Source: Marixanthomonas sp963974425 (GTDB lineage: Bacteria; Bacteroidota; Bacteroidia; Flavobacteriales; Flavobacteriaceae). From it: 63,271 nucleotides of DNA. Shown here piece by piece: positions 16,731 to 24,681 of this stretch (its first letter is position 1; the number at the start of each line of letters is the position of its first letter). Under the pieces are notes generated by a model. It was not told where the DNA came from and did not search any database. It worked only from the letters and a program-made list of their open reading frames with translations. The DNA lies in assembly GCF_963974425.1 (NCBI RefSeq), contig NZ_CAXBCK010000019.1, positions 1 to 63,271 of the forward strand, written 5' to 3'. A program made the translations under genes and the position numbers.

Positions 16731-17372
16731 ATGACCTTATTAACACAACTGTTTTTACCAATTTTGTACTTTTCAATTAATATGATGCCAACGCAAGACA
16801 GTATTCCCGAAAACAAGACAATTCCTGAAATTATTAAAAAAGAAGCCTTAATCGCCCTTTCTTATTATCCTGAATTAAAAGACACGCCAATAACCTTTAA
16901 GTTTAAAGACCGTATTAAAAAATCTACAATGCAGGCGCAACCTACTTGGACTAGCTTTTTTAAGCGAAGTAAAAACCGGGAGTATATTATACTAATTAGC
17001 AGAGAAATACAGATTGAAAACGAAGCTTTTACCATAAACGACATCCCTTCAGATGTTATCGTTGGTTGGTTAGGACACGAATTAGGTCATGTTATGGATT
17101 ACAGCGATCGGAATAACTTAGGAATGTTAATTTTCGGTTTTAAATATCTTTTTTCCAAAATGCATATTAAAGAAGTAGAACGAACGGCCGATACTATTGC
17201 CATTGCGCATGGAATGGGAGATTACATCTTACAGACAAAACATTATATTCTAGATCAAGCTAATATTTCTGAAAAATACAAAAAAAGAATCCGTTCATTT
17301 TACATGTCTCCTGAGGAGGTTATGGAATTAATTAACGAAGGAAAGTTAGAAGAAGCCGCTACTGCTGAATAG
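16731..17372 (+). CDS. Putative zinc metalloprotease-like protein with HELGH motif
   Basis: The 213-residue protein has a hydrophobic N-terminal segment (TLLTQLFLPILYFSI), a GWLGHELGHVMDYSD zinc-binding HExxH helix near residue 120, and an EVERTADTIAIAHG helix about 40 residues later that could give the third ligand as in gluzincins. I do not recognise a named family. It may be secreted or membrane-anchored. It converges on the GH3-family gene with a 14-base overlap of coding ends. Its upstream region consists of repeat R2, so the insertion there may affect its promoter. Confidence 0.55.
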   Translation: MTLLTQLFLPILYFSINMMPTQDSIPENKTIPEIIKKEALIALSYYPELKDTPITFKFKDRIKKSTMQAQPTWTSFFKRSKNREYIILISREIQIENEAFTINDIPSDVIVGWLGHELGHVMDYSDRNNLGMLIFGFKYLFSKMHIKEVERTADTIAIAHGMGDYILQTKHYILDQANISEKYKKRIRSFYMSPEEVMELINEGKLEEAATAE

Positions 17373-18885
17373 TCTTTACAAATGCTTCCCAGTCGGCAAA
17401 CTTTTCTTCATCCATTACTTTTTCCATTTTTACTTGACCGCCTTTCTTTTTATTTTTAGCACTCCATTCGTGAAAAACATTTGGCGAAACAGTAGTCACT
17501 TTTATTCCTTTTAATGCTTTACCACGAGCCACTTTATAGTTTTTATTAGCTTCTTTTAAAGCATTATCAAGTGCTTCGGAAAGCTTATCCCCTTCCACGT
17601 TAGCTGTTGTTCCTAAATACCAATGATGGTAAAATTCATCGTCTATTTTTATAGCCGCAATAGTAAATTCTGGTAATTCTATATCGAATTGTTGCTCTAA
17701 TTCTCGAAGTGCTGTTTCCATTTTATTAACCGAAAGTTGCGACCCAACAACATTTAAAAAGAATTTTGTTCGACCCGTAATTATAATTTCGGCTTTTTCA
17801 AGATTTGTAAATGCTATGGTATCTCCAATTAAATAGCGCCAAGCACCTGAAACCGAACTCATAATCAGCACATAGTCGGTATCTTTTTCAACTTCTGAAA
17901 GATTTAAAATTGGAGCTTCTTGAGCAATGGAACCATCTTTATGTATGTATTCTGGTTTAAAAGGAACAAACTCAAAATAAATTCCGTTGTCAGTAACCAA
18001 CTTCATAGAAGTAGTTTCTGGTCTTTGTTGATATGCAATAAACCCTTCCGAAGCTAAATACGTATCTATAATTGTAATGGGATGCGATAAGAGTTTATTA
18101 AAGCTTTTCTCATATGGTTGAAATGCTACACCTCCACTAGTATATACTTGTAAGTTAGGCCAAATATCGTGTATAGTTTCTAGATTGTTGTGGTCGATAA
18201 CTTTTTTCATCATCAGTTCCATCCAAGATGGAATGCCACTTAAAGCACCTATGTCCCATTCGTGAGCACGTTCAGCAATGGTTTGTACGCGTTCGTCCCA
18301 ATCGGCTATTTTGGCGATTTCTTCACCTGGCTTGTAATATCCTCGAAACCAAAAAGGAATATTACTCGCGCTAATTCCACTAATCTCACCTTCTTTAAAT
18401 TCATCTCTCTTTTCCAAGTCTGTTGAACTACCCAACATCATAATTTCCTTTTCAAAAAAATCTGATGGTAAATTAAAATTGGTTAAAGCACCTACTTGTT
18501 TAATCCCTGTATTTCTAATAGCTTCAATCATAGCATCGGTTACAGGTATCCGTTTACTTGTTTTTCCTGTAGTCCCACTACTTATTGCAAAATAAGTGGG
18601 TTTTCCGGGCCAAGTAATATCTTCAAATCCATCGTGAACACGACACCACCACTCTTCGGTCATTTTATTATAGTCGTGAAAAGGGATTGCTTCAGAAAAA
18701 CTTTTTTCAATTTTTTCTGAATTTATTATTCCTTTAAATCCGTAATATTTTCCAAATGCTGTATTCTGAGCCTTTTCTAATAAGCTTTTTAATACTTTTT
18801 TTTGTGCTTCTACTGGAGAATCTTCAGAAACTAAATTATCCCGAAGATCAATCGCACTTTTTATGATAGAGCCTAAAACAGCCAT
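17359..18885 (-). CDS. GH3 family acyl-adenylating protein
   Basis: The 508-residue protein belongs to the GH3 auxin-responsive family (PF03321), adenylate-forming enzymes that in plants conjugate jasmonate or auxin to amino acids. Visible are the phosphate loop SSGTTGKTSKRIPVT near residue 105, YLASEGFIAYQ, the VLIMSSVSGAWRYLIGDTIAF hinge and a TGRTKFFLNVVGSQL motif. Bacterial members have no agreed substrate. It is a single gene between a convergent protease-like gene and divergent rluF. Confidence 0.85.
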   Translation of the reverse strand: MAVLGSIIKSAIDLRDNLVSEDSPVEAQKKVLKSLLEKAQNTAFGKYYGFKGIINSEKIEKSFSEAIPFHDYNKMTEEWWCRVHDGFEDITWPGKPTYFAISSGTTGKTSKRIPVTDAMIEAIRNTGIKQVGALTNFNLPSDFFEKEIMMLGSSTDLEKRDEFKEGEISGISASNIPFWFRGYYKPGEEIAKIADWDERVQTIAERAHEWDIGALSGIPSWMELMMKKVIDHNNLETIHDIWPNLQVYTSGGVAFQPYEKSFNKLLSHPITIIDTYLASEGFIAYQQRPETTSMKLVTDNGIYFEFVPFKPEYIHKDGSIAQEAPILNLSEVEKDTDYVLIMSSVSGAWRYLIGDTIAFTNLEKAEIIITGRTKFFLNVVGSQLSVNKMETALRELEQQFDIELPEFTIAAIKIDDEFYHHWYLGTTANVEGDKLSEALDNALKEANKNYKVARGKALKGIKVTTVSPNVFHEWSAKNKKKGGQVKMEKVMDEEKFADWEAFVKTIQQ

Positions 18886-18967
18886 AGTTTTCAGTTTTAT
18901 ATGAAAATATAATAATTAAAATTACCTCGCTATTTATTTAAAATAAGTTTAACGCTTACACAATGTG

Positions 18968-18975
18968 TATCTTTG
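18968..18975 (+). promoter_or_regulatory. TAnnTTTG -7 element before rluF
   Basis: TATCTTTG lies 6 bases upstream of the rluF ATG at 18982, so the leader would be very short. Confidence 0.5.
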
Positions 18976-18981
18976 TAACCT

Positions 18982-19755
18982 ATGACACATCACCCAGATT
19001 CTGTACGGATAAATAAAGCCATTAGCGACAGTGGATACTGTTCCAGAAGACAAGCAGATACGTTAATTGAAAAGGAAAAAGTTACTATTAACGATACCTT
19101 GGCTACTTTAGGAGATCGCGTAATGCCTAATGATATTGTGAAGGTTGATGGTAAACTTATTGCCGAAAATGAAAATCTGGTTTATATCGCGCTTAATAAA
19201 CCCATTGGCATTACTTGTACAACTGATAAACGAGTAGAAGGAAATGTAGTAGATTTTATAAACCATAAAGAGCGAATTTTTCACGTGGGCAGATTAGATA
19301 AACCTAGTGAAGGATTACTTTTAATGACCAATGATGGTGATATTGTAAACAAAATATTACGTGCTGGAAACAAACACGAAAAAGAATATATTGTAACAGT
19401 GGATCGCCCTATAACAAACGATTTTATAAAAAGAATGGGCAATGGAATCCCTATACTAGATACGGTTACCAAAAACTGTGAAGTAGAAAAAATAAGCCGT
19501 TTTGTATTTCGTATTGTGTTAGTTCAAGGTTTAAATAGGCAAATTAGAAGGATGTGTGAATATTTAGGGTACGAAGTAACAGCTTTAAAAAGGCTTCGGA
19601 TAATGAATATTGAATTAGGTAACTTACCAACTGGAAAATGGAGAGACCTTACCCAAGCAGAGTTAAAGGGTTTACAAGATTCGGTTGAAGAATCTAAAAA
19701 TGTACCACAGGCTAATCGCTTTCAAAGTACAGGCGGTAAACGCAGAAGAAGGTAA
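18982..19755 (+). CDS. rluF: 23S rRNA pseudouridine synthase RluF-type
   Basis: The 257-residue protein has an N-terminal S4 RNA-binding domain (RINKAISDSGYCSRRQADTLI) and an RsuA/RluF catalytic domain with GRLDKPSEGLLLMTNDG, whose aspartate attacks the uridine. QGLNRQIRRMCEYLGYEV completes the core. The family modifies U2604 of 23S rRNA. The tail is basic (GGKRRRR). The assignment to RluF rather than RluE/RsuA rests on the KPSEGLL wording and the S4 domain. Confidence 0.88.
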   Translation: MTHHPDSVRINKAISDSGYCSRRQADTLIEKEKVTINDTLATLGDRVMPNDIVKVDGKLIAENENLVYIALNKPIGITCTTDKRVEGNVVDFINHKERIFHVGRLDKPSEGLLLMTNDGDIVNKILRAGNKHEKEYIVTVDRPITNDFIKRMGNGIPILDTVTKNCEVEKISRFVFRIVLVQGLNRQIRRMCEYLGYEVTALKRLRIMNIELGNLPTGKWRDLTQAELKGLQDSVEESKNVPQANRFQSTGGKRRRR

Positions 19756-19766
19756 GGTTTAGGCAT

Positions 19767-19800
19767 AAAAAAACCACGCACCGATTGAGTAGCACGTGGT
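19767..19800 (-). terminator. Probable terminator after hsp20
   Basis: On the minus strand a 6-bp ACCACG/CGTGGT stem with a 16-base loop is followed by seven T residues. The stem is short, but position and T-run fit a terminator for the minus-strand hsp20. Confidence 0.5.
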
Positions 19801-19832
19801 CATTTCAACTAACTAACCAAATTAAATTTCAA

Positions 19833-20267
19833 TTATGAAATCTCAACCATTCTCTTTAATGCTTTTTCTTCTTCTTTTTTTGGTAATGTAATTTCTAACA
19901 CACCGTTTTCGTAACTCGCATTTACACTTTCAACATTTACATTTTCTGGCAACGTAAATGACCTTTTGAAACTATTGTAATTAAACTCTTTGCGAGTATA
20001 TTTTATTTCGTCTTCTGTTTTGTTTTCTTCATTTTCTGAAGAAACTTCAGCAGAAATTTTTAATATATCTTCTTCAACCTCTATACTGAAATTTTCTTTA
20101 CTTAAGCCAGGTACAGCCAATTGAACTACAAAATTCGTGTTTTTTTCCTGAATATTTACCGCAGGAATGCTAAAGTTTTCATAATTGGGAGTATCTAACC
20201 TGTTTTCTGTAAAAAGCTCATCTAATAAAGATGGAAGCCAATTATCATTTCTTTTAACTAAATTCAT
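19833..20267 (-). CDS. Small heat shock protein, Hsp20/alpha-crystallin family
   Basis: The 144-residue ATP-independent holdase chaperone shows VNIQEKNTNFVVQLAVPGLSK at the start of the alpha-crystallin domain, the FKRSFTLPENVNVESVNASY strand, and the conserved ENGVLEITLPK motif near its end. The N-terminal arm is short (about 40 residues). It is a single gene with a 202-base upstream region shared with the divergent DUF2254 gene. Confidence 0.93.
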   Translation of the reverse strand: MNLVKRNDNWLPSLLDELFTENRLDTPNYENFSIPAVNIQEKNTNFVVQLAVPGLSKENFSIEVEEDILKISAEVSSENEENKTEDEIKYTRKEFNYNSFKRSFTLPENVNVESVNASYENGVLEITLPKKEEEKALKRMVEIS

Positions 20268-20469
20268 AACATTTTATTTTATTAATATTTTACTTTACTT
20301 TTTGTACTATGGTTATAGCAAAACCAATTCCAATTAAGGTTTCAAGACATTTTGACACTGTTAACGCAATTATTTACGACTTATTGACAGTTTATTTTGT
20401 AAATACATACATAGTATCTGACTGAAATACTAAATTTTTCTGTTTATCTTTAAACTAATTGATAAATTT
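20268..20469. promoter_or_regulatory. Divergent promoter region, hsp20 / DUF2254 gene
   Basis: This 202-base AT-rich spacer serves two divergent genes. TTGACA occurs twice in the same orientation (20352 and 20384, 32 bases apart), and TATCTTTA at 20446-20453 is a near match to a plus-strand -7 element 16 bases before the DUF2254 gene. No CIRCE-type inverted repeat is seen. Confidence 0.35.
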
Positions 20470-21762
20470 ATGAAACAATTTTTTACACGAATTCGTACTT
20501 TTTACAGTACGTTACAAAGCAAAATAGCTTTTTACCCCTCTCTAATTTCTCTTGCAGGTTTTATGTTTGCTTTGGCAATGATTATTGCTGAAAAGGAAGG
20601 TGTCTCAAGAAGTCTTATAGAAATATTTCCTCTCTTAGTAGTTGAAGATGGTGATACGGCTTTAAGCGTTTTAAGCACATGTATTGGAGGACTTATATCG
20701 TTAATGGTGTTCAGTTTTTCTATGGTGATGCTATTGTTAAGCCAGGCTTCCAGTAATTTTTCACCCCGATTGCTTCCAGGTTTGATTTCAAACAAAAGTC
20801 ACCAAATGATTTTAGGGATTTATTTAGGTACTATTATCTACAATATTTTCACACTCTTTAGTATTGAAACTAGCGAAGAAAAATTTACACTCCCAGGATT
20901 TTCCATATTACTGGGAGTTATTTTTAGCATCATCTGCTTAGGTGCGTTCATCTTTTTTATTCACAATATTTCGCAAAGCATCCAGATTAATAATATCATG
21001 GATGGTATTTACGATCAAGCAACAATAAAATTGAATAGCACCATAAATCGTGAAAACAAAACTGAAACTAAAACGATAGAAACATTTCCTGATACTGAAA
21101 ATTGGCACAGCCACACATCGCCGAAAAGTGGCTATTTTCAAAATATAGCGACTCAAAACATCATCAACATCTGTAAAGAGAAAGATATAAAGATATATAT
21201 TACAGTTCCCAAAGGGTTATTTGTACTGAAGAACATACGTGTTTTAAAATCCAATAAAAAACTGGAAGACGAAACAGTTAAAGCCATATTTTCAAATTTA
21301 AACTTTGCTAGAGGAGAATATATTCAAGATAACTATGTACTTGCTTTTAAACAAATTACTGAAATTGCTGTAAGAGCAATGTCACCAGGAATTAACGATC
21401 CAGGAACAGCTATAAACAGTATTGATTACCTTACCGAGTTGTTTGCACTTCGAATGCAGAAAAACGACTTGGGAGTTTTTTCAGAAAATGGCACCGCTTA
21501 TATTAAAATGGCTGTCGTTCATTTTGACGAACTCTTATATCAAGTAATGGCATCGTTGCGCACCTATTGTTCTCAAGACCCCACAGTAGCTCAAAAACTG
21601 ATTTGGATGCTCGCATACCTAAAACAACAACCTTCTATAGAAAAAGCATATATGGAAGCTATTGACGAGGAGTTAAAAGTGTTATTGAAAGTTGTTTCTT
21701 TTGATTCTGAAAAAGACATGAAAACCATACAAAAGCTAGCAGATAATATCTTAGAAACTTAG
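20470..21762 (+). CDS. DUF2254 family membrane protein
   Basis: The 430-residue protein has four predicted membrane helices in its first half (around residues 22-40, 70-95, 112-135 and 145-165), then a soluble half of about 260 residues. The helix-2 segment GGLISLMVFSFSMVMLLLS and AMSPGINDPGTAINSIDYL in the soluble part are characteristic of DUF2254 (PF10011). Its function is unknown. It converges on sucC and shares a strong bidirectional terminator with it. Confidence 0.85.
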   Translation: MKQFFTRIRTFYSTLQSKIAFYPSLISLAGFMFALAMIIAEKEGVSRSLIEIFPLLVVEDGDTALSVLSTCIGGLISLMVFSFSMVMLLLSQASSNFSPRLLPGLISNKSHQMILGIYLGTIIYNIFTLFSIETSEEKFTLPGFSILLGVIFSIICLGAFIFFIHNISQSIQINNIMDGIYDQATIKLNSTINRENKTETKTIETFPDTENWHSHTSPKSGYFQNIATQNIINICKEKDIKIYITVPKGLFVLKNIRVLKSNKKLEDETVKAIFSNLNFARGEYIQDNYVLAFKQITEIAVRAMSPGINDPGTAINSIDYLTELFALRMQKNDLGVFSENGTAYIKMAVVHFDELLYQVMASLRTYCSQDPTVAQKLIWMLAYLKQQPSIEKAYMEAIDEELKVLLKVVSFDSEKDMKTIQKLADNILET

Positions 21763-21773
21763 CATTAAGGCAT

Positions 21774-21807
21774 AAAAAAAGCCTGAAGCGAAACGCTTCA
21801 GGCTTTT
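21774..21807. terminator. Bidirectional terminator between DUF2254 gene and sucC
   Basis: A perfect 11-bp stem (AGCCTGAAGCG / CGCTTCAGGCT) with a 3-base AAA loop has an A-run on the left and a T-run on the right, so it can stop transcripts from both convergent genes. Confidence 0.9.
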
Positions 21808-21826
21808 CTAAAATTCTATTGTGTGA

Positions 21827-23017
21827 TTATGACAATACTGCGTGTACTTTATCTGCAGCTTCTTGAAATTCTACTGCACTTTCTACAGCTAAGCCACTAT
21901 TGTCTATCAATTCTTTAGCTTCATCAGCGTTGGTACCTTGTAAACGTACAATAATAGGAACGTCTATATTTCCCATGTTTTTATAAGCATCTACAATACC
22001 TTGCGCTACACGGTCACAACGAACTATACCTCCAAAAATATTAACTAGGATAGCTTTTACTGATGGGTCTTTAAGTATTAAGTTAAACGCTGTTTCCACA
22101 CGTTCGGCATCTGCTGTACCACCAACATCCAAAAAGTTAGCAGGTTCTCCACCAGCTTGCTTAATAAGATCCATTGTAGCCATTGCCAAACCTGCACCAT
22201 TTACCATACAACCAACATTCCCATCTAAGTCAACATAACTTAATCCAGCTTCACGGGCTTCTACCTCAACTGGGTTTTCCTCACGTACGTCACGCATAGC
22301 CGCATAATCTTTATGACGGAACAAAGCGTTGTCATCCAAACTTACTTTTGCATCTACTGCAATGATTTTATCGTCACTTGTCTTTAAAACTGGATTGATT
22401 TCAAATAAAGAAGAATCAGATTCTGTATAAGCTTTGTAAAGTGACGTAACAAACTTAGTCATTTGCTTAAATGATTTTCCACTTAACCCTAAGTTAAAAG
22501 CAATTCGGCGTGCTTGAAATGGCATTAAACCCAAAGCAGGATCTACTTCTTCATTAAAAATTAAATGAGGAGTTTCTTCAGCTACAGTTTCAATATCCAT
22601 TCCACCTTCAGTAGAATACATAATCATGTTTTTACCAGTTGCACGGTTAAGCAATACGCTCATATAATATTCTTCCGGCTCACTATCACCTGGATAATAA
22701 ACATCTTCAGTAATTAAAACTTGGTTTACTTTTTTTCCTTCTGCACTGGTTTGAGGAGTTACCAGGTTCATCCCGATGATGTCGCCTGCAATTTCTTCAA
22801 CCTCTTTAAGGTTTTTGGCCAACTTTACACCGCCACCTTTACCTCGGCCCCCAGCATGTACTTGTGCTTTGATAACGTGCCAACCGGTTCCGGTTTCTTC
22901 AGTTAATTTTTTTGCAGCTTCTACAGCTTCCGCTGGGGTTTGTGCAACGATTCCTCGTTGTATTTCAACTCCAAAACTGTTTAATATTTCTTTTCCTTGA
23001 TATTCGTGTAAATTCAT
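21827..23017 (-). CDS. sucC: Succinyl-CoA ligase (ADP-forming) beta subunit
   Basis: The 396-residue beta subunit has an N-terminal ATP-grasp domain (MNLHEYQGKEIL, then the HAGGRGKGGGVKLAK loop near residue 52) and a C-terminal CoA-ligase domain (NGAGLAMATMDLIK, DVGGTADAERV, NIFGGIVRCD). With SucD it makes ATP and succinate from succinyl-CoA in the TCA cycle. sucD is not adjacent, as is frequent in Flavobacteriia. A TACTTTTG element lies 33 bases before the start. Confidence 0.96.
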   Translation of the reverse strand: MNLHEYQGKEILNSFGVEIQRGIVAQTPAEAVEAAKKLTEETGTGWHVIKAQVHAGGRGKGGGVKLAKNLKEVEEIAGDIIGMNLVTPQTSAEGKKVNQVLITEDVYYPGDSEPEEYYMSVLLNRATGKNMIMYSTEGGMDIETVAEETPHLIFNEEVDPALGLMPFQARRIAFNLGLSGKSFKQMTKFVTSLYKAYTESDSSLFEINPVLKTSDDKIIAVDAKVSLDDNALFRHKDYAAMRDVREENPVEVEAREAGLSYVDLDGNVGCMVNGAGLAMATMDLIKQAGGEPANFLDVGGTADAERVETAFNLILKDPSVKAILVNIFGGIVRCDRVAQGIVDAYKNMGNIDVPIIVRLQGTNADEAKELIDNSGLAVESAVEFQEAADKVHAVLS

Positions 23018-23049
23018 AATAGCGTTTTATGGCTTAATTTTCAGATGCA

Positions 23050-23057
23050 CAAAAGTA
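23050..23057 (-). promoter_or_regulatory. TAnnTTTG -7 element before sucC
   Basis: On the minus strand this reads TACTTTTG, a full consensus match, 32 bases upstream of the sucC ATG. Confidence 0.55.
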
Positions 23058-23209
23058 ATAAATGTAATAGGATTTTACTATTATTTTTTAAGTAGTCCTG
23101 CTTTAATTACAAAAACTTTAGGCTTTGAAGGAGTTTATTTTTTTTTGATAAAGTTTAAACTCCTACTATTTTTTAATAATGTATCTTTTAAGAACAAAAA
23201 ATCACTACT

Positions 23210-23737
23210 ATGTCTCTCGATCATTTTTTTAAAAACCTCACAGAAATTCCCGAAGTATTTATTGGTACCACATGTATCTTTTTACTTATAATCCTATACA
23301 CAAGAATCTTTGGCTTAAAAAGTTTTAGTAAAATGACAGGATTCGATTTTGTGATAACAGTTGCCATAGGTAATATTATCGCGATGACTGTAAATACAGG
23401 TAATCCTTCTGTATTAGTGGGAGCCATCTTACTTCTTATTCTTTATCTTCTTAATTATTTAATCACATATATACGATACAAAAGCAAATCTGTTGAAAAT
23501 TTGATTGAGAACAAACCCATAATGATTATGCGGAATGGTGTCGTTTTAAAGGAGAACCTTAAAAAATCGAAAGTAACAGAATCTGAACTACAATCAAAAT
23601 TACGAGAAGCTAACGTGATTACGCTTGACCAAGTAAAAGCCGTTATCCTTGAAACAACAGGTGATGTATCGGTTTTACATAGTGATAAAGAAAATATAGA
23701 AGTGGCTGATTACTTGTTGGAAGGAATAGACATCTAA
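23210..23737 (+). CDS. DUF421 (YetF-like) membrane protein
   Basis: The 175-residue protein has three membrane segments in its first ~90 residues (TTCIFLLIILYTRIFG, DFVITVAIGNIIAMTV, VLVGAILLLILYLLNYLI), then a soluble domain with PIMIMRNGVVLKENLKKSKVTESEL, the DUF421/YetF signature. It is shorter than Bacillus YetF (about 230 residues), having only a short second soluble part. Its function is unknown. Its last 4 coding bases overlap the convergent oxidoreductase gene. Confidence 0.82.
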   Translation: MSLDHFFKNLTEIPEVFIGTTCIFLLIILYTRIFGLKSFSKMTGFDFVITVAIGNIIAMTVNTGNPSVLVGAILLLILYLLNYLITYIRYKSKSVENLIENKPIMIMRNGVVLKENLKKSKVTESELQSKLREANVITLDQVKAVILETTGDVSVLHSDKENIEVADYLLEGIDI

Positions 23738-24675
23738 AGACTAGAAACTTCTTTTTTGGCCGTTTCAAACTCCGTTATCATTTCTTCAACAATTTGTGCT
23801 GCTGGCTTTATATCGTGTATCAATCCAGCTATTTGTCCTATTTCTAATTCGCCTTCTTCTAAATCGCCTTCAAACATACCCTTTTTAGCACGTGCTCTAC
23901 CTAAAAGTTCAATTAATTGTTCTTTTTTAGGGTTTTGAGTGTAAAGTTGCATTACGTCTTCGAAAAATTTGTTTTTCAACATGCGTACTGGCGCCAATTC
24001 TTTTAACGTAAGCATGGTATCTCCCTCTTTGGCATCGACCACCATTTTTTTGAATGCCTGGTGCGAACTAGATTCTTCACTTGCTACAAAACGACTACCT
24101 ACCTGTACAGCATCTGCTCCTAAAACCATAGCTGCTAACATGCCTCGGCCAGTGGCAATACCTCCAGCTGCAATTAATGGAATATCTATTTTTTCCTTTA
24201 CCATAGGGATTAATGTAAACGTAGTGGTTTCATCTCTCCCATTATGCCCTCCAGCTTCAAAACCTTCTGCAACAACTGCATCCACACCTGCCTCTTGTGA
24301 TTTTAAAGCAAATTTCAAGCTACTTACCACATGCACAACGGTAACTCCGTGCTCTTTTAATTTTGGTGTATATGTCTTGGGATTTCCGGCAGAAGTGAAT
24401 ACAATTTCCACTCCTTCATCTATGATTATATCAATAATTTTATCGATATCGGGATACAACATCGGTACATTAACTCCAAAGGGCTTGTCGGTTGCTTTTT
24501 TACATTTTTGAATATGTTCCAAAAGTACTTCTGGATACATAGAACCAGCACCTATGATGCCCAATCCACCTGCATTACTAACAGCACTAGCCAAATGCCA
24601 GCCACTGTTCCAGATCATACCAGCTTGAATTAATGGGTATTGTATCTTGAAAAGATCAGTAATCCTATTTTGCAC
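23734..24675 (-). CDS. Nitronate monooxygenase family FMN oxidoreductase, GTG start
   Basis: The 313-residue TIM-barrel flavoprotein has QYPLIQAGMIWNSGWHLASAVSNAGGLG at its start, AVVAEGFEAGGHNGRD with the active histidine region, and GGIATGRGMLAAMVLGADAVQVGSRF for FMN phosphate binding. The family covers nitronate monooxygenases and FabK-like enoyl-ACP reductases. The start is GTG, 6 bases after the stop of the S8 protease gene, and no ATG is available. The reaction is not settled by sequence alone. Confidence 0.85.
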   Translation of the reverse strand: MQNRITDLFKIQYPLIQAGMIWNSGWHLASAVSNAGGLGIIGAGSMYPEVLLEHIQKCKKATDKPFGVNVPMLYPDIDKIIDIIIDEGVEIVFTSAGNPKTYTPKLKEHGVTVVHVVSSLKFALKSQEAGVDAVVAEGFEAGGHNGRDETTTFTLIPMVKEKIDIPLIAAGGIATGRGMLAAMVLGADAVQVGSRFVASEESSSHQAFKKMVVDAKEGDTMLTLKELAPVRMLKNKFFEDVMQLYTQNPKKEQLIELLGRARAKKGMFEGDLEEGELEIGQIAGLIHDIKPAAQIVEEMITEFETAKKEVSSL

Positions 24676-24681
24676 GTACTA

